From: Cloeon dipterum
Lineage: Eukaryota > Arthropoda > Insecta > Ephemeroptera > Baetidae
DNA length: 64,000 nt
Reading direction: 5' to 3'
NCBI RefSeq assembly: GCF_949628265.1
Contig: NC_088787.1
Span: 9,352,501-9,416,500, forward strand
Both the position numbers and the translations under genes were made by a program. A model generated the notes under the pieces. The model saw only the letters and a program-made list of their open reading frames with translations, did not search any database and was not told the origin of the DNA. Below, piece by piece: positions 1 to 13,100 of this stretch. Position 1 is the first letter of the stretch. Every line of letters begins with the position of its first letter.

Positions 1-1408
1 AGCATCTTGAGTGGATTTGTTTTCCGTGGCGTGCGGTGCAGCAGCAGAAGCAGCAGCGTTCGTGCGAGCGGCGCAGGGTCAACTTCACGCCACATTATTC
101 GTCTTAACGAGCTGCGGCGCGCCTCTTTCACCTGCCAATCAAGCGTACAAAAACAGGCCCCAGCACTTTTTTGTTTCCACAAAAGTAAATTGTTTTATAA
201 TGATGCACTAGGTCAGTTTTTGCAGAACAACCAGAGCAAAATAAACAATAAATAGGAAAATTGAATAATAAACACAGAAAGGGGAACACACACGAATCCG
301 GACGCAAGCTCTCGTTACTCTGGCGCTGGAATTGCACTTTTATTTAATTAACTCTTTTCTTGTCTGGTTCTTGCGTCCTGGGTGGTCGCGAGTTGTGAGC
401 AACCGGCAGAACAGTCGTGTCGAGCGGGCGCAGCGCCAGCCAGGCGCTCGCGTAGACTTTGAGAAAAGTCCAGCTCTAATCACGAGTCATTAATTTTAAT
501 CTAGATATATGTGATTTCATTTTCATTCGCAACATTTTGATTCAAGAGTGGCTCTTCTTTATTCTGATTCAAAAATTACTTTTATAAACATTACCTACTT
601 ATTAAAATGTCCTTATCTTGAAATTCATAATTTTTGAAACTGCCCAGGGAAAAATGAAATATTTTTAACTGTCTCCAGTTTTCGAAACTTTGCCAAAATT
701 AGTTTTGTATCTAAACAGATACACCCATTTCTTATTTATACATTTTGGTATTTTAATTAAAAAAAAACATTCATAAAACCCATAAAACAAAGAAATCAGT
801 TTTTAATTATTCGATTTTACAAATTAAACCTAGCAAAAGTAGAATTTTTAAAAGATTTTATAGCAATTACAGTACTTTAAAATCAATTAGGAGGAAGTAC
901 TGGGTTACCAACCAGGAAAAAGCATTAAAATGAAACAAAAAGACGCCGTTCCGAAGCAGTCGCATTATTTCATGAATTATCCTGAATGAAAAGAAAAGCT
1001 GAATGAATGGTTTTCCAGTTCAAATATTGATCCACTCTCTTGTGGTTTGTTTTAAAAGCTAAACAGTCATTAAGCGAGCAAACAAGTGAACGAAGCAGAA
1101 ATTCCATTTGTCGTCGCAAAATGCACTCTCTTCTTGCGCGCACAAAGCTCTTTAATGCAATTCATCGCGGCCGCAAGCGAGACACACAATTGTCATTCTC
1201 CCCGGCGGTAAGTAACAAATAAATAATGCAAGTACGCGCATGTACAGTTTTTATTGTGTGATTAGGCAGTACAAACTTTTATATTATTTGTTTTATGTAT
1301 CCGCAGTGGTCACTGTTCAAATGATTAACGGGATTTGTCTGCAAACTCAGAGCTGCAACGGAAAGATTTATTTTTTGTGTCTTTAGTAACATGCAATTTT
1401 ATTTGTTA
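1..1408. other. No confident gene; GC-richer patches at 1-150 and 360-470
   Basis: I find no exon supported by a domain or by a chain of splice sites. The first 150 bases and 360-470 are richer in G+C than the AT-rich DNA between them, which would suit a promoter or 5' UTR of a gene lying outside the window. A short open frame at 1121-1219 is followed by a donor-like GTAAGT, but it resembles no family I know. Confidence 0.4.
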
Positions 1409-1682
1409 CAGCGGGGGCCAGATGTGCAATAAAATTGGTTCACACTGCGCAGATCCAAGATGGCGTCTGAATTTGGAAAGCAAAAAACTCTCTTTGGATT
1501 CCCGTACAAGTGTCAAGAGTTTGTTTTTACGATCCAAAAGGCACAATTAGTTAAGAGTAATGCAAATTATAGGTCACAGTATTGATCAAAACTTGGTTCT
1601 TTCTGCGCATTTTCACGTGACCGTTTTTTCGCGCCATACTCGGACGCCATATCTGCGCGTCGCACGAATCTGGCCCCCGCTA
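1409..1682 (+). mobile_element. hAT-type MITE, copy 1
   Basis: About 274 bp beginning CAGCGGGGGCCAGAT and ending in the inverted counterpart, with the last base mutated. It is flanked by a perfect 8-bp direct repeat, ATTTGTTA, at 1401-1408 and 1683-1690. Eight-base target duplications and CAG...CTG ends are typical of hAT superfamily elements. No transposase frame is present, so it is non-autonomous. Confidence 0.85.
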
Positions 1683-2290
1683 ATTTGTTATATTTAATCT
1701 GTTATAAATAATAATTAAAAAATTCCTACTTCTCGAGATCCAATAACAATAATAGCAGAATTATAAGAAAAACTGGATCTAAATCATAAATGATGAAACA
1801 TTTAATTACCCTCTGAAAAAAATAAATAAATTGATAAGACAAAGTTTCTTATCTTTTAGCTCAAAGTACAAATAAAACTTTTGGGACTTTTCTTGACGAA
1901 AAAATTGGTGTTTCGCTGCTTCAGTTGTAATTAAAAAATATATATTCAATTTTTTTTCTATATTATTGTCAAAACTATGTTTGGATAAAAATTTAGTAAT
2001 ACGCGATGATGCGTGAATGTAGTGCGTAATTGGCCCCCACCCACAGCGATTAGAGGTAGCATAACGAAGAGCGAATGTCGTAGACTTTCTGCCGTTGAGC
2101 TGAAAATAGTGGGGCACGCACCACAAGCAGCAAGCAGCACAAATCAACCTGCTTTCAAACGTTTTGCTGCGCCAAGGTCTAAGTAAGTAAATGATTTTAA
2201 TATTGATTTTAGCAAATAGAAGAATAGTTTCTACATTAAAAGAAATTGTTGAAAAATACACCAAAAATCAATTGTTTTTTTTACTTTTAG
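1683..2290 (+). promoter_or_regulatory. Probable promoter and 5' UTR of the first PARG gene
   Basis: The stretch at about 1990-2180 is richer in G+C than its surroundings and ends in a donor-like TAAGTAAG near 2182. An acceptor (poly-T then TTTTAG) at 2281-2290 lies six bases before the PARG start codon. I infer a noncoding first exon joined to the ATG exon. The second PARG gene has the same arrangement. The transcription start is not pinned down. Confidence 0.4.
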
Positions 2291-2296
2291 TTGAAA

Positions 2297-4842
2297 ATGC
2301 TGAAATCGTGGAGTGATATCGAGTCTATAGATGGCTTAAAGCTATTTCTTTCGTCTTGCCAAGATGCGGAGAACGCATCACAGGACTTCACAGTTTTGGA
2401 GCAATATTTCTACAGTGTATGCGTTTTAATATCTCTATATTAAGATTTTAAGCAATATAACTCGAGTTTAGTTGCAGCCGACTGATCAGACACTATTCCT
2501 CGATGTTTTGATTCCTAAAATCATAGACCTGGCGAAGAAACTCGAGGAGACTCCGTTTTCTGGCAGACTTGTTGCGGGTCAACAAGCGCAAATGGAGTTT
2601 AGCAAAGAAAAAATCTCGCAAATATTAGCCAACGCTTTCTGCGGCAGATTCCGCGGCCTTGCATCCAACGTAAATTTTGATCGGTATAGTAAATCAAAAC
2701 TGTAAAAAATTATGAGATGAATTTTGGTTTTTAATTTTAGGCTCTTCGCTCATGGCCATAGAGATGCTACAAAAATTGAAAAGCTGAAGTGTCTGATTCA
2801 TTACTTTAAGATAGTCACTGCAACAAAATCCGGCGTCAGCTCAATGTCAGGTAAAATTTAGGATATTTTTTTTATTAAATATTAATTTTTAAATTCTTGC
2901 AGAAAAAGTAACTTTCGAAAGAGTTGTCACAAGAGAAGCACCAAAGTGGCATTCGTCTCGTGCTTACCTCACTGAATTTGCCATAAACACAAAGGACAGC
3001 ATGTTTGATTGTCCAGAATACATGGCTGAAGTGGATTTTGCAAACAAGTGAGTTTTTATTTAGGAGGAGGAAAAGGGAAAATTGTTTATTATATAAATGC
3101 ACGTGTATACATTAACGCAGTAAATTTAAATTAGGGAAAAACCAGAAAAAAATCAAATAAAGTCTTATTGATAAAATAGAGAAAGGCCGGTATAATATAT
3201 AAAACTTAAAAAAGATAGTACAAAATAGTTAGTTAGGTATAATTACTTCAAAATTTATTTAAAAATCAAAAAATCCTAACGAAATTTTATTTTCACATGA
3301 TTTAATCATTAAAGAAGTTCTCTAATTAAATTAGAAAGTATTTTTCATTGGTTTAATATATTTTTATTAAATACAATACGTGAAACACCTAAAAATTCGG
3401 CCCTCTTGATTTTACATTAAAATAAGAAGCAATATTATTAGTCTAGAGCACTTCCCTCTATCATTCGTTATAAATACCAAAATTGTTTAGAACATATATA
3501 AGATGCCAAATAATTTGATAAAATTATAAAAGGTGATTAATAGAATTAGGAACACATCTAAAAAAATCTTTTCAGGAGGATTGGTGGTGGCGTTTTGGGC
3601 AACGGCTGCGTTCAAGAGGAGATAAAGTTCATCACATGTCCAGAGCTGATCGTGGCGAAAGCCTTCTGCGACGACCTGAGGATTAACGAGGCCCTAATCA
3701 TGACGGGCGCGACGCCCTTTTCCGCCTTCACCGGCTACGCGAGCACCTTCAAGCACGCCGGGGGCGCCAGGAAGCCGGAAGAGTCCAAAGTGGTCGTCGC
3801 TATTGACGCGATGGACTTCTCCAGGATTGAACCTAAGATGCAGTTTAGGAAGGAGTGCATTGACAGGGAACTGCTCAAGGCGTACACCGGCTTTGTGCAC
3901 TGCCCGAAAAACTGGATTGCCACTGGAAACTGGGGCTGCGGAGCTTTCAGGGTTTGTTTTAAAAAATTCTTATTTTCCCGATAAGATAAATAGATCAGCA
4001 AAATATTTTCGTTCTTACCCTTTTTCTCTAAATTTCATATTGTCCATTTCTGCTAATTAAATAATTTTTAGGGAAATCCGGAGTTAAAAATGAAAATTCA
4101 ATGGATTGCTGCTTCAATGGCGAATAAGAAGCTGTGCTACTTCAGCTACAATGATTCAAACCTGAAGGAGACCTTTGAAAAGGTCCAGCATACATTTTCT
4201 GGGATGAGGATCGGTTTGTACCAAAATATCTGATCAAATTCATTAAGTTTGTTTAAATGCAATGTTTCTGCTGCAGGCGAGGCTTACAACTTGCTGCTAT
4301 CCAATGATTCAAGCATAGTTAAACGTCTCACGAAATTGATATTTTGGGTGAGAGATAAAAATTTTATTTGAACCATGAATATGTTTTAAATACGCTTTTT
4401 TAGGCATTCGTCGCTTTTTCCGTGGCCACCCACATGTGCCGCAGTTTTTGGCTTGGAGGAAGCAGCGCCAATCAGGTAAATAAAAACAAATTAAATATGT
4501 ATATATTATTAAAACAGCAAACTTATAAATTTACAGCCTTCTCTTGTGCGTACCGGCGTGTCACTTGCTGTGAGTAGAGTTTCTGGAGCAAAAATATTCA
4601 GCAATTATTCGACAGTTTTTTCTTTGTAGATTGCCGTGGAAGATCACCTGCGTTGTGCTGAGGCGAATTATGAAGTGCAAAATAGTCATGCTTATCTGCC
4701 CCAAGTGGGTTCAACTGCAAATAAAAAACATAATTGTCTCACGTCAAGTCAGCCAAACAACCAGCGGAAACGACTTGATCCCTATTTATCATCGAATGAA
4801 CACCAGATAAAGAAACTAAACAAGGGAAAAGTACCAAAATAA
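2297..4842 (+). CDS. Parg: Poly(ADP-ribose) glycohydrolase, tandem copy 1
   Basis: Predicted 497-residue PARG, the enzyme that hydrolyses ribose-ribose bonds in poly(ADP-ribose) and so reverses PARP signalling in nucleus and cytoplasm. Exons (all in phase): 2297-2416, 2472-2683, 2741-2850, 2903-3047, 3576-3951, 4072-4213, 4277-4347, 4404-4475, 4537-4569, 4630-4842. The family signature GGGVLGNGCVQEEI sits at residues 199-212, with the catalytic glutamate pair at E210/E211. The Tyr-clasp segment (FTGYASTF), DRELLKAY and GNWGCGAF follow in family order. It is shorter than human PARG (976 residues) because it lacks the long N-terminal regulatory region; the N-terminus begins directly with the helical accessory domain. 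After about residue 420 the tail is basic and not recognisably conserved. Start chosen as the first ATG after a 5' UTR acceptor. A matching second gene follows about 1.1 kb downstream. Confidence 0.9.
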
Positions 4843-5005
4843 TTGACGTTTATTGAGTTAGGACTTTACACCAATAATCTTTACTTCTCTTTTGCACATG
4901 AGGAAATGCTAAAAACAATGCTATTAAATTATTGGGATTAATAGCAGATTTATTTAATTTAGACCTTCTATATAAGAGTTTATATGTATTAATTGTGATA
5001 TATCC

Positions 5006-5011
5006 AATAAA
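5006..5011 (+). terminator. Polyadenylation signal of PARG copy 1
   Basis: An AATAAA hexamer lies 164 bases after the stop codon in AT-rich DNA, a suitable place for 3' end formation. No other gene feature is nearby. Confidence 0.5.
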
Positions 5012-5951
5012 TTCAATATTTAATTGAACACGATCAACCTATATTTTATAAAAACGCATTTTATTTTGTCTAAAAATTGATTTAATGGAAACAGTTTTGT
5101 CGATTAACTTGCTTATTTCATTTTTTTTGTTTACTTCCGAAAAAATGTGGAATATATATGTTTTAGAGGGAAATTTGTAAATTTATTAGACAATAATTAG
5201 ATAAATATGAATTATAATTCAAAAAACGATTTTTAAGACGGTAGTTTGCTTATTCCCCGTCAAAATGTTCACCTAAAATTACAGTGAAAATATTTTATTG
5301 TATATACTAGACCCCCCTGAAAATATTTTTCTAAGCAGGAATCTGTTAATTTTCTGTTAAGGCGTAAAACAATCCCAGCATATATTACCTTAAGAAATGG
5401 AATAATTAAATATAATTATCTGTTTACTGTTTTGTTCAATAATTTTAATCTATTGCGTGTGATGAAGCAAATTGAATCCAGGTTTAACATTTGTATAATT
5501 TGCGTTTAAAAGTTATATTTTGAAAATATTTTAATGCACACTGCTCTTTTTAGCGCTCAGTAAATTTTGCGCTATCTCTCTATCTCTCATCAAAACATTT
5601 TCAAAAGATTAGATCAGTAGCAGCATATCGCGCAATTTCAACTCCGCAAAAGGTTCATAGACTTTAACTCGTGCCTTAGACTTTTGCTTGCTTTAAAGCA
5701 AAAGGCAGCCAACATATATTCGCAGTTACCATACAACTCGTGCATTCGATAGATTAAGTCTCACCAAGGTTCGTTCTAAAAGTCTCACTCCGTTATCACC
5801 GTAAAACATTGCATCAACCGCAGTAAGAAAATTATTCTTTTTCTTTTAACTATAGAGTGCGCATTTTTGAACTTTCAAATCGATCTACCTAAGCAAATTT
5901 ATAGAAAAAAGTTAGTAATTATCTCTGTTTAAACTCTAGTCTGCTGGCAAC
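5012..5951 (+). promoter_or_regulatory. Intergenic spacer and 5' UTR/promoter of PARG copy 2
   Basis: AT-rich spacer followed by a more complex stretch at 5550-5822. An Inr-like TCAGTA at 5614-5619 may mark a start site. A donor-like GTAAGA near 5823 and an acceptor ending CTCTAG near 5939 suggest a noncoding first exon and a roughly 115-base 5' UTR intron just upstream of the ATG at 5952, mirroring copy 1. The transcription start is inferred only from the motif. Confidence 0.4.
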
Positions 5952-8900
5952 ATGTCGGTGCAACTGAAAAATTGGGATTCATTTGAATCATTTGAACAAC
6001 TGGAATTATTTATAAAGTCGAGGGTACCAAGCTGCATAAGAGATAGTTTCCAAAACCTTAACCACGCTATTAAAGAGGTTTGTATAGCTATTAAACCAAT
6101 TTAAAATTTTTCTTGACTCCGCATGTTACCTCATTGTTAGTTTGATCACCCCAACGTACTAGGAGACCTGGTTCCTAAAATCTTGCGTCTGGCCAAAGAG
6201 GCTGGCGCCGAAAGATTTGAGACGTATGTGCAACGAAGAGGAGCCGACGAATTCTTGATGACCAAAAGGGACATTGCTCGGATGATGGCAAACGGATTCT
6301 TCTGCAATTTTGCAAATCCTGGCGAACCTCTGAACTTCTGCAGGTTAGACTGAAGTGAAAGTGTTAACTCTTGATAATTATATAAATTATGCCATTCGAC
6401 ACACAGGCTCTACCGCAGCACAAGCGGCGATGAAAACTCAAAAGTGGAAAAGCTGAAGTGCCTTTTAGAGTACTTCCGCCAGGTCACTTCCAGCAACATT
6501 TCTCCCAATCTCGGTAAAAGACTATAAATAAGCTCTTAAAATTAGACTTCTTTACTAAATAAGTATATATTTTCAGATGAGATGGTGACGTTCAAACTCT
6601 GTCGTGTGGAAAGGATTCCAAAATGGGAGGAATGTGGAGATAAAATGGGAAATTTCATTTTTGAAAAGAGCAACATGTTCGACTGTGACAAAGAACTGGC
6701 TCAGGTTGATTTCGCAAACAAGTATGTAAACATGAGTATAAATTTTTGTGTTAAATTTATTGAATTATGACTTAAAAAAATATTTCAAGACTGCGATAAA
6801 AATTTAATATCAGGTAAAACAGAAACCAATTCATAAATATATAATTTGTTTGATATTCATTAATTAATGATATAGTTTAATCTGCTACAATTTAATTACT
6901 ATGTCATTTTCAGGAGCATCGGAGGAGGAGTTATGAGCAATGGATGTGTGCAGGAAGAAATCAAGTTCATTACGTGTCCGGAGCTGATCGTGTCCGCGAT
7001 GATTTTCAAAAATTACATGGCAGACAACGAGGCCATCGTGATCGAAGGCGCCGCTCCATACGCAAAATACACGGGTTACGGCAAAACGTTCAAGTTTGCC
7101 GGGCCGGTTACGAACCTAGAGAAGGAGAAGAAATCAAAAACCATCATCGCGATCGACGCCATCAACTTCCACGAGTCGGGTGTCCACGGACCTAAGTACC
7201 AGCAGTACTCCAAGCAGGCGGTGGATAGGGAGCTGCTCAAGGCCTACGTCGGATTCTCCAACTGCCCGGGACAGATGAACATCGCGAGTGGAAATTGGGG
7301 CTGTGGAGCATTTGGGGTTAGCAATAACAATTATTTATTTAATTTTTTAATATTTTTGTCAGAATGCGGCAGCATTAATAATATCTTAGAAGAGCTAGAT
7401 TCAAAGTTTTCACCTATATATTATTATTATTTTTTTACGAATTTTATATACATTGTTTTAGTTTAATACTAAGAAAATATGTTCTAGACAATTATATAAT
7501 CTTTATTTCATTAAGGCATTAATTTCACAGAGGGCTATTGAGTTGAAAAAGTCACAATCTAATATATTGTAGAAGCTTTTTTTAAATCAGTGGCAATTTG
7601 CATTTAATATAATACGATTATTAATAGAAAAAAATAAATGAGTTAGAATGCCCCTTTGATCTCCAGTAAAATTGCCTTTAGAATAATATAATGGTTCAAA
7701 TAATATTAATTTTAATATCTTAACTCGCATATTTTAATTTTGCAATTTTTTATAGGGTGACGTCGAATTAAAAATGTGCATCCAGTGGTTGGCAGCCAGC
7801 TATGCTGGGAAAGAACTCTACTATTTCGGTTATTCTGACAGGTTACTGTGCAAGGCATATGACGATTTGCTAAGCTCCTTCAACTTCCTCACACTAGGTA
7901 CGTGTCTGACTGTGTGGTGTTGCTAATTTAGTTATTTTCATTAATTGCAGGAGAGGTGTACTCCCAGATTGTAAATTTGTGTGTAATGAAGGCCAAATAT
8001 TTTCCAAATATGTCAATCGTTGAAATATTAAATGAAACAAGAAGAGCTCACAATCAGCAGATGGCAGCTCCGCAGAATTCCGTGAGTCTAGAAAAAACTA
8101 TTTGCGCTATACAGATAAAGAGATATTTCCTTTTCTTTCATTAATGCTGATAGCTAATATATGGTTGTTTTAATTTCAGTACCAAGCGAATGCTGAGCAA
8201 GTGGATCCTGCAGATGAAGCAATGGAACCATTTGAGGTGATCTCCGGTGATGAAACAGGAAACTACCACAGCAGGCAAATGTACCCAAATGTCAGTGTAA
8301 CGATCTTCGCATTGTAAAATTCATAAAATCATATTGCTCCCCACAAAACAACGTTTGTATATTACATAATTATTACACAACGTATTTACTTTCAAAAGTA
8401 TAGTGTGTCTAAAATTATCTCCCAGCTTTGTGGCTTATACTTTTTGTTTAATAATTCTTGCTTTAGTTTATGTACATCGAAGATCCATTTAACATAAAGT
8501 CTCATTTACTGCAGGCATAGTCCACAGTGAATTACAAATTTAATTACCAAAAACGAAGTAACACATGAAATATGAGAGTTACTACTGTCAATGTACTTGT
8601 AAAATGTAATAATTCGTCACCTTATAGATTAAAATTTCTTCACTGCTTAATACATTTCGTTCTCTTTTTACGGAACGCAAAAATAATATAAATTCTTAAA
8701 AAAAAGATGGGAAAAATGGGGAAAACTAATTATACTGATAATTTTGAATTAATTTATTTTTAGTTACCTGGAACCACCGCACAACCTGTTTATTCGTCGC
8801 CGTTGCAGATAAATCAAGAGCATAGCATGACAAGAAACATGTAACTATATTCCGCAGCACTGCAAAACACAATATTTTTTCGTTTTTTTGCGCGTTGCAG

Positions 8901-9045
8901 GCCAACACCGCCGTCAACTCCGAGTGACAGTCAAGGATTTCAGCAGTGGCCTTCCCAAGGATCAGACCAGGGTGGTGGTGTCGGCAGTCTTGTCACAAGT
9001 TATAATAATAAGGTTAAAAATCAAAGACATCCAAGAAAAAATTGA
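5952..9045 (+). CDS. Parg: Poly(ADP-ribose) glycohydrolase, tandem copy 2
   Basis: Predicted 529-residue PARG paralogue. Exons: 5952-6077, 6141-6343, 6407-6513, 6577-6721, 6914-7316, 7756-7897, 7951-8081, 8180-8290, 8764-8840, 8901-9045. Exons 4 (145 bases) and 6 (142 bases) have the same length and phase as in copy 1, so the genes are DNA-level tandem duplicates. The signature reads GGGVMSNGCVQEEI at residues 197-210, with the glutamates at E208/E209 kept; the LG pair of copy 1 is replaced by MS. The Tyr-clasp segment YTGYGKTF and GNWGCGAFG are intact. Copy 2 carries a Gln/Ser/Pro/Gly-rich C-terminal tail (exons 8-10) absent from copy 1. If intron 8 is retained, translation stops at 8317 instead, giving a shorter protein. 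The tail exons are the least certain part of the model. Confidence 0.87.
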
Positions 9046-10100
9046 CTTCTTGTATACTAAATAACAATCTTACAAATTTAATCATTTATATCTTGATTGT
9101 CGTATGCTTTATGCAATAATTGCGAAATATTCATGTATTAAAATTAAAAAAAGGAGTTATGGAAATTTTAAAAGTTGGTTTTGACCTGAATTTTCCTTTA
9201 AATATTCCACTAATGGAAATATAAATTTAAAACAAAAGATATAAAACATAGATTCTAACAATTTTGGCTATGTACCGTTTTAAGCAGAATAACAAGGAAT
9301 TATTGATGGCTCAGCCAGTCAGCACAGATAAAATAAAATAGTTTTCAAACTTTTTCCTTGACGGCTATAAAACAAAACCCTGAGATTATGCACCAATGAA
9401 ACCTATTGCTTAAGCTTTAAGCTGGTGTGTGGTACACGTGGTTTTGCCTATATTTTCAAGACGGTGGAAACACCTCGTAAAGATTGATCGCGTAGACACG
9501 GAAAACGCGTTGCTTATTCAATTCATTTAGTTCGGTTGTACGCTATGCCGCTCTTCATGAAACACCCCTATAGCTTGACAGCCAAGAAATAACCGGTACT
9601 AAAAAACTAGATAATTGTGAATTTGTACTGCTTTGCAAGAAGTTAAACCTAACATATCAGACTGCGTGAGCCCTGTCTGCTGAGGTAAAAGTTTATTTTT
9701 TTTTTAAATATTATTATAAAATGGCTAATTATTTTGAAATCCTTACTACCGCAAGTCAAAATTAATCCAGAATTTTGAAAATACTAAGCACTCGTTCTCA
9801 ACCCGTAAATAATTAATTTACCCCCGGGAATTTTCGGGTAGCAAAAATTTACCAGAGGCTCTGCGAACGCACTGATCGCGCCGGTTATTAGTGGTCGTTG
9901 CCAAGGTAACCGGTTAAAATTGCAATGTCATTCAGTTACTAACCGCATATAGCAGAAGCAGCTGAGCACACGGTGCATACAACACAAACACTCTTGAGGA
10001 ATTCCGTCCGTGCTGGCGCCAAATCAAATAGGATTTCGGGTCCCGATGCCGGTGTCGCCGACCTGCTGACCCTTTCGGCCGTCTCTCCCGCGGCAGCGCG
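9046..10100 (+). promoter_or_regulatory. Intergenic region with 5' UTR/promoter of the ZDHHC6-like gene
   Basis: AT-rich until about 9800 (3' flank of PARG copy 2; a candidate AATAAA lies at 9332-9337), then GC-richer up to the ZDHHC6 start codon. The sequence ATTCAGTT, with an arthropod-type initiator TCAGTT at 9932-9937, is a plausible transcription start about 165 bases before the ATG. An AACCGGTT palindrome lies just upstream near 9909. I see no further gene here. Confidence 0.4.
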
Positions 10101-13100
10101 ATGTGCGTGGGTCCCCTGAAGAGGATCTGCCACTGGGGCCCTCTGGCAGCCCTGGGTGAGTCAGTCGTCAGTCGGCTGAGAATGGCCCACTTGCGCGCGG
10201 CCGTTTCTAGGCCACTTAATTGCGCTTGCCCCGAACGACCTAACGAGTGTCTCTGCCCCTTGCAGCCATCATCAAGAGCATCATCTACATGACGGTGTAC
10301 TGCAGCCGCATGTGGTGGCCGCCGGAGACGTCGGCCGGCGGCGCCCTCCAGCTCGGCCTCTTCCTCCTGCTCAGCGGACTCACCATGTACAACTTTCTCA
10401 ACGCAATCTACGTGGGACCAGGCTATCTGCCTCTCGGATGGTGTCCAGTGAGCTCCACTTTTCATTATAATAAATGTTATAGGGGTGCCACATTCCCATG
10501 AACCCCTGTTTCCACTAAAAAATTAAGACGAAAATGGCCCTAACCGCAGGGTTCATCAATTTTTCATTGGTTTCAAATGCACGTGCCACTTAAAGTTAGG
10601 CGCTAATGACAGCTTAAATAAAACACTTAGATTTTTTTCTCGATTTTGACACCGAAAATGTGTAATATTTTGCGCAGCACTAGACTGGGGCATCTGGCTT
10701 CAAGGAGGCGCACCTCTTTGGAGTATAATTACATCACGTTTTTTGTTGGAGGGGGGTTTATGGGTTTTAAAGAGGATTTATACTGCAAAAACCTGGAAAA
10801 TCCTTGTTGCCAATGCATGAACTAAACCCTTAGGATTCAGTTGAAGCCAAAATTTATCTAAGGAGCTCTTTAAATTTTTAGAAAAATGGCTGCAATGTTG
10901 CATGCTGTCTCCTTACTTGAAATCTGTTATTAATTCACAACAAGGAGTTTCCCTTAAAGGTTTCATACTCAGTCGAACAGATTTCGACGAGAGGTATCGA
11001 AATCTTCCAAGAAAATGTGGTCAAGCGCTGGAAATTTTGGAGAAAATTTGAAAAATTTGAATTTCCACTGTAGTAAGGTCCTTTTTGATTGTTGCTAATT
11101 GTTTAACGATTAACTGCTTATTGCATCAAACAATTCAAATAATTTTCAATTATTACCCAGCATCAATCTACTTAAATTTGGATGCAAGAAATTCAGTTTA
11201 ACGCTTTCAAAGTTTCGTTTAAATTTTTTAATGGTTTGGGGGCGCAAACAGGGTTGCAAAAAACCTGAATAAAAAATGCATTGCAGTGGTAAAATGCGTT
11301 TTTTCCCTTTTTGCCAGTTTTTTTTTGCAGGGAATGTTTTCACCCCTTTTTTCAATAATTTTCTAATTATTAGCTCATGACCTCGACTTAAAAAATGATC
11401 AGAGATAAACTTTTGGAGAAATTGAGGCAGAAAAATAGCAATTTAAAAGAAAATATCATCACAGTAGGGGAAATTTTGAGCACTCCGACCGAAATTTTAG
11501 ATTTTCACAGTAAAAAAAAATGGAATAAATTCATTTCTTGCAATTCTTGCGCGAGAAATTGGTAAAAAAACGTTAAAAACTAGTGGTGAAAAAACCGGGT
11601 GGTTAGCAAATAATGCAACCCTGGGCGCAAATAACTGACAGCTTTGGCAGGGTCAAGGGGGCACACTGAGCCAGATAGGCCTGTCCGGCCCTGATTTTGC
11701 GCCAAATTTAATTGGATTTACTTTTTATTTTTGTAAATAAATTTAAAAAAATTTCAAATAATATTTCCTCCATTTAACAGTCCTGAAAATTCAACCTTGA
11801 AACATGATGAGAGTCCTAAATAAAACTAATTTTTGCCTGTTTTGAAGGACAAGGAGAGCGACGCAAAGTTCCTTCAAGAGTGCAATGTGTGCGGCGGGTT
11901 CAAGGCGCCGAGATCTCACCACTGCCGCAAGTGCAACCGCTGCGTCACCAAGATGGACCACCACTGTCCGTGGATCAACAACTGCGTCGGTCACCGCAAC
12001 CACGGCCACTTTGCTGCATTCCTCTTCTACGCCGTCCTCGGATGCATGCACGCCTCAATTGTACTCATCTGCACTCTCTATCACGCACTGCACAGAGTGA
12101 GTAAAATATTGTCTTTTTTTTAATTTAATTTTTTTAGTATTTTTTAGCATGCAAGTTTTTTAAAATAAAAATAGGCATTTTAATTTCTGGTTTATGTGTT
12201 TGACCAGCAAATTAGCAAATGACAAAAATTCGGATTTTATTGGTTATATTGCTGTTATAAATCCACTTTTATTTTTATGTTGTTAGATCCACAAAACAAT
12301 TTTAACGTAATTAAATTATTTTGTCAATATTGCAGCAATAATTATTATTTCATAGTTTGTTAAGTGAATTTCAGTGTGTTTTTTTATTTGCTGTTTCAAA
12401 ACTAAGATATTTGAGAAAACCTGTCACATGAAATGAATTTTAACTCATTTTTATAAGGGAAATCGGTGAGCCAGCCTAGCATCCTTTTTTTTATTAAAAT
12501 TTTACACAGTTGGAATATGGTCGTGTTTTTTATTTATTTTTGAAATGTTGGAAAATATAAACATTCATTCATCAATGATTTAAATTATAGCTCAAACTAA
12601 AAGATATTTCTATTTTTCCTAGGTGAGATACGAATATTATGGAATCGGCTCAGGTCCCATTATCACTTTTACACTTTACGGCTTAGTTGGCTGTGTTTTC
12701 TGCCTCGGACTTTCCATCGGCGTTGTTTTGGCTGTTGGAATGCTTCTCTATTTCCAGGCAAGCCCAAAATATTCCTGAAAATTCCAATTGAAATCTAAAA
12801 CGAATTTAAATTAACAGATGAGAGCAATAATCCGCAACCAGACTGCCATTGAAGACTGGATCCTAGAGAAGGCAAAATATCGTCGATTGCACAGCGGAAG
12901 CAAGAAGACACCCTTTGTTTATCCTTACAATTTGGGAATTTGGCGAAATTTCAGACAGGTAAATTGATAGTCTAAGTTCTTATTTGATTAAAATTGATCA
13001 TAAATATTTACTCTCAGGTGGTGACTCTGACCTGTGAGCCTTACGGTGACGGAATCAATTGGCCTGTTGTGGAAGGCTGCGACCAATATACATTTACGGT

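Noticed and set aside
1335-1550. Frames recurring within the MITE copies (peptide with [13 protein letters not shown])
   Set aside because: The frame recurs because the non-coding element recurs; it is short, broken in several copies and has no start context or family likeness.
9932-10465. 177-codon minus-strand frame opposite ZDHHC6 exons 1-2
   Set aside because: It is the antisense of well-supported coding sequence and 5' UTR.
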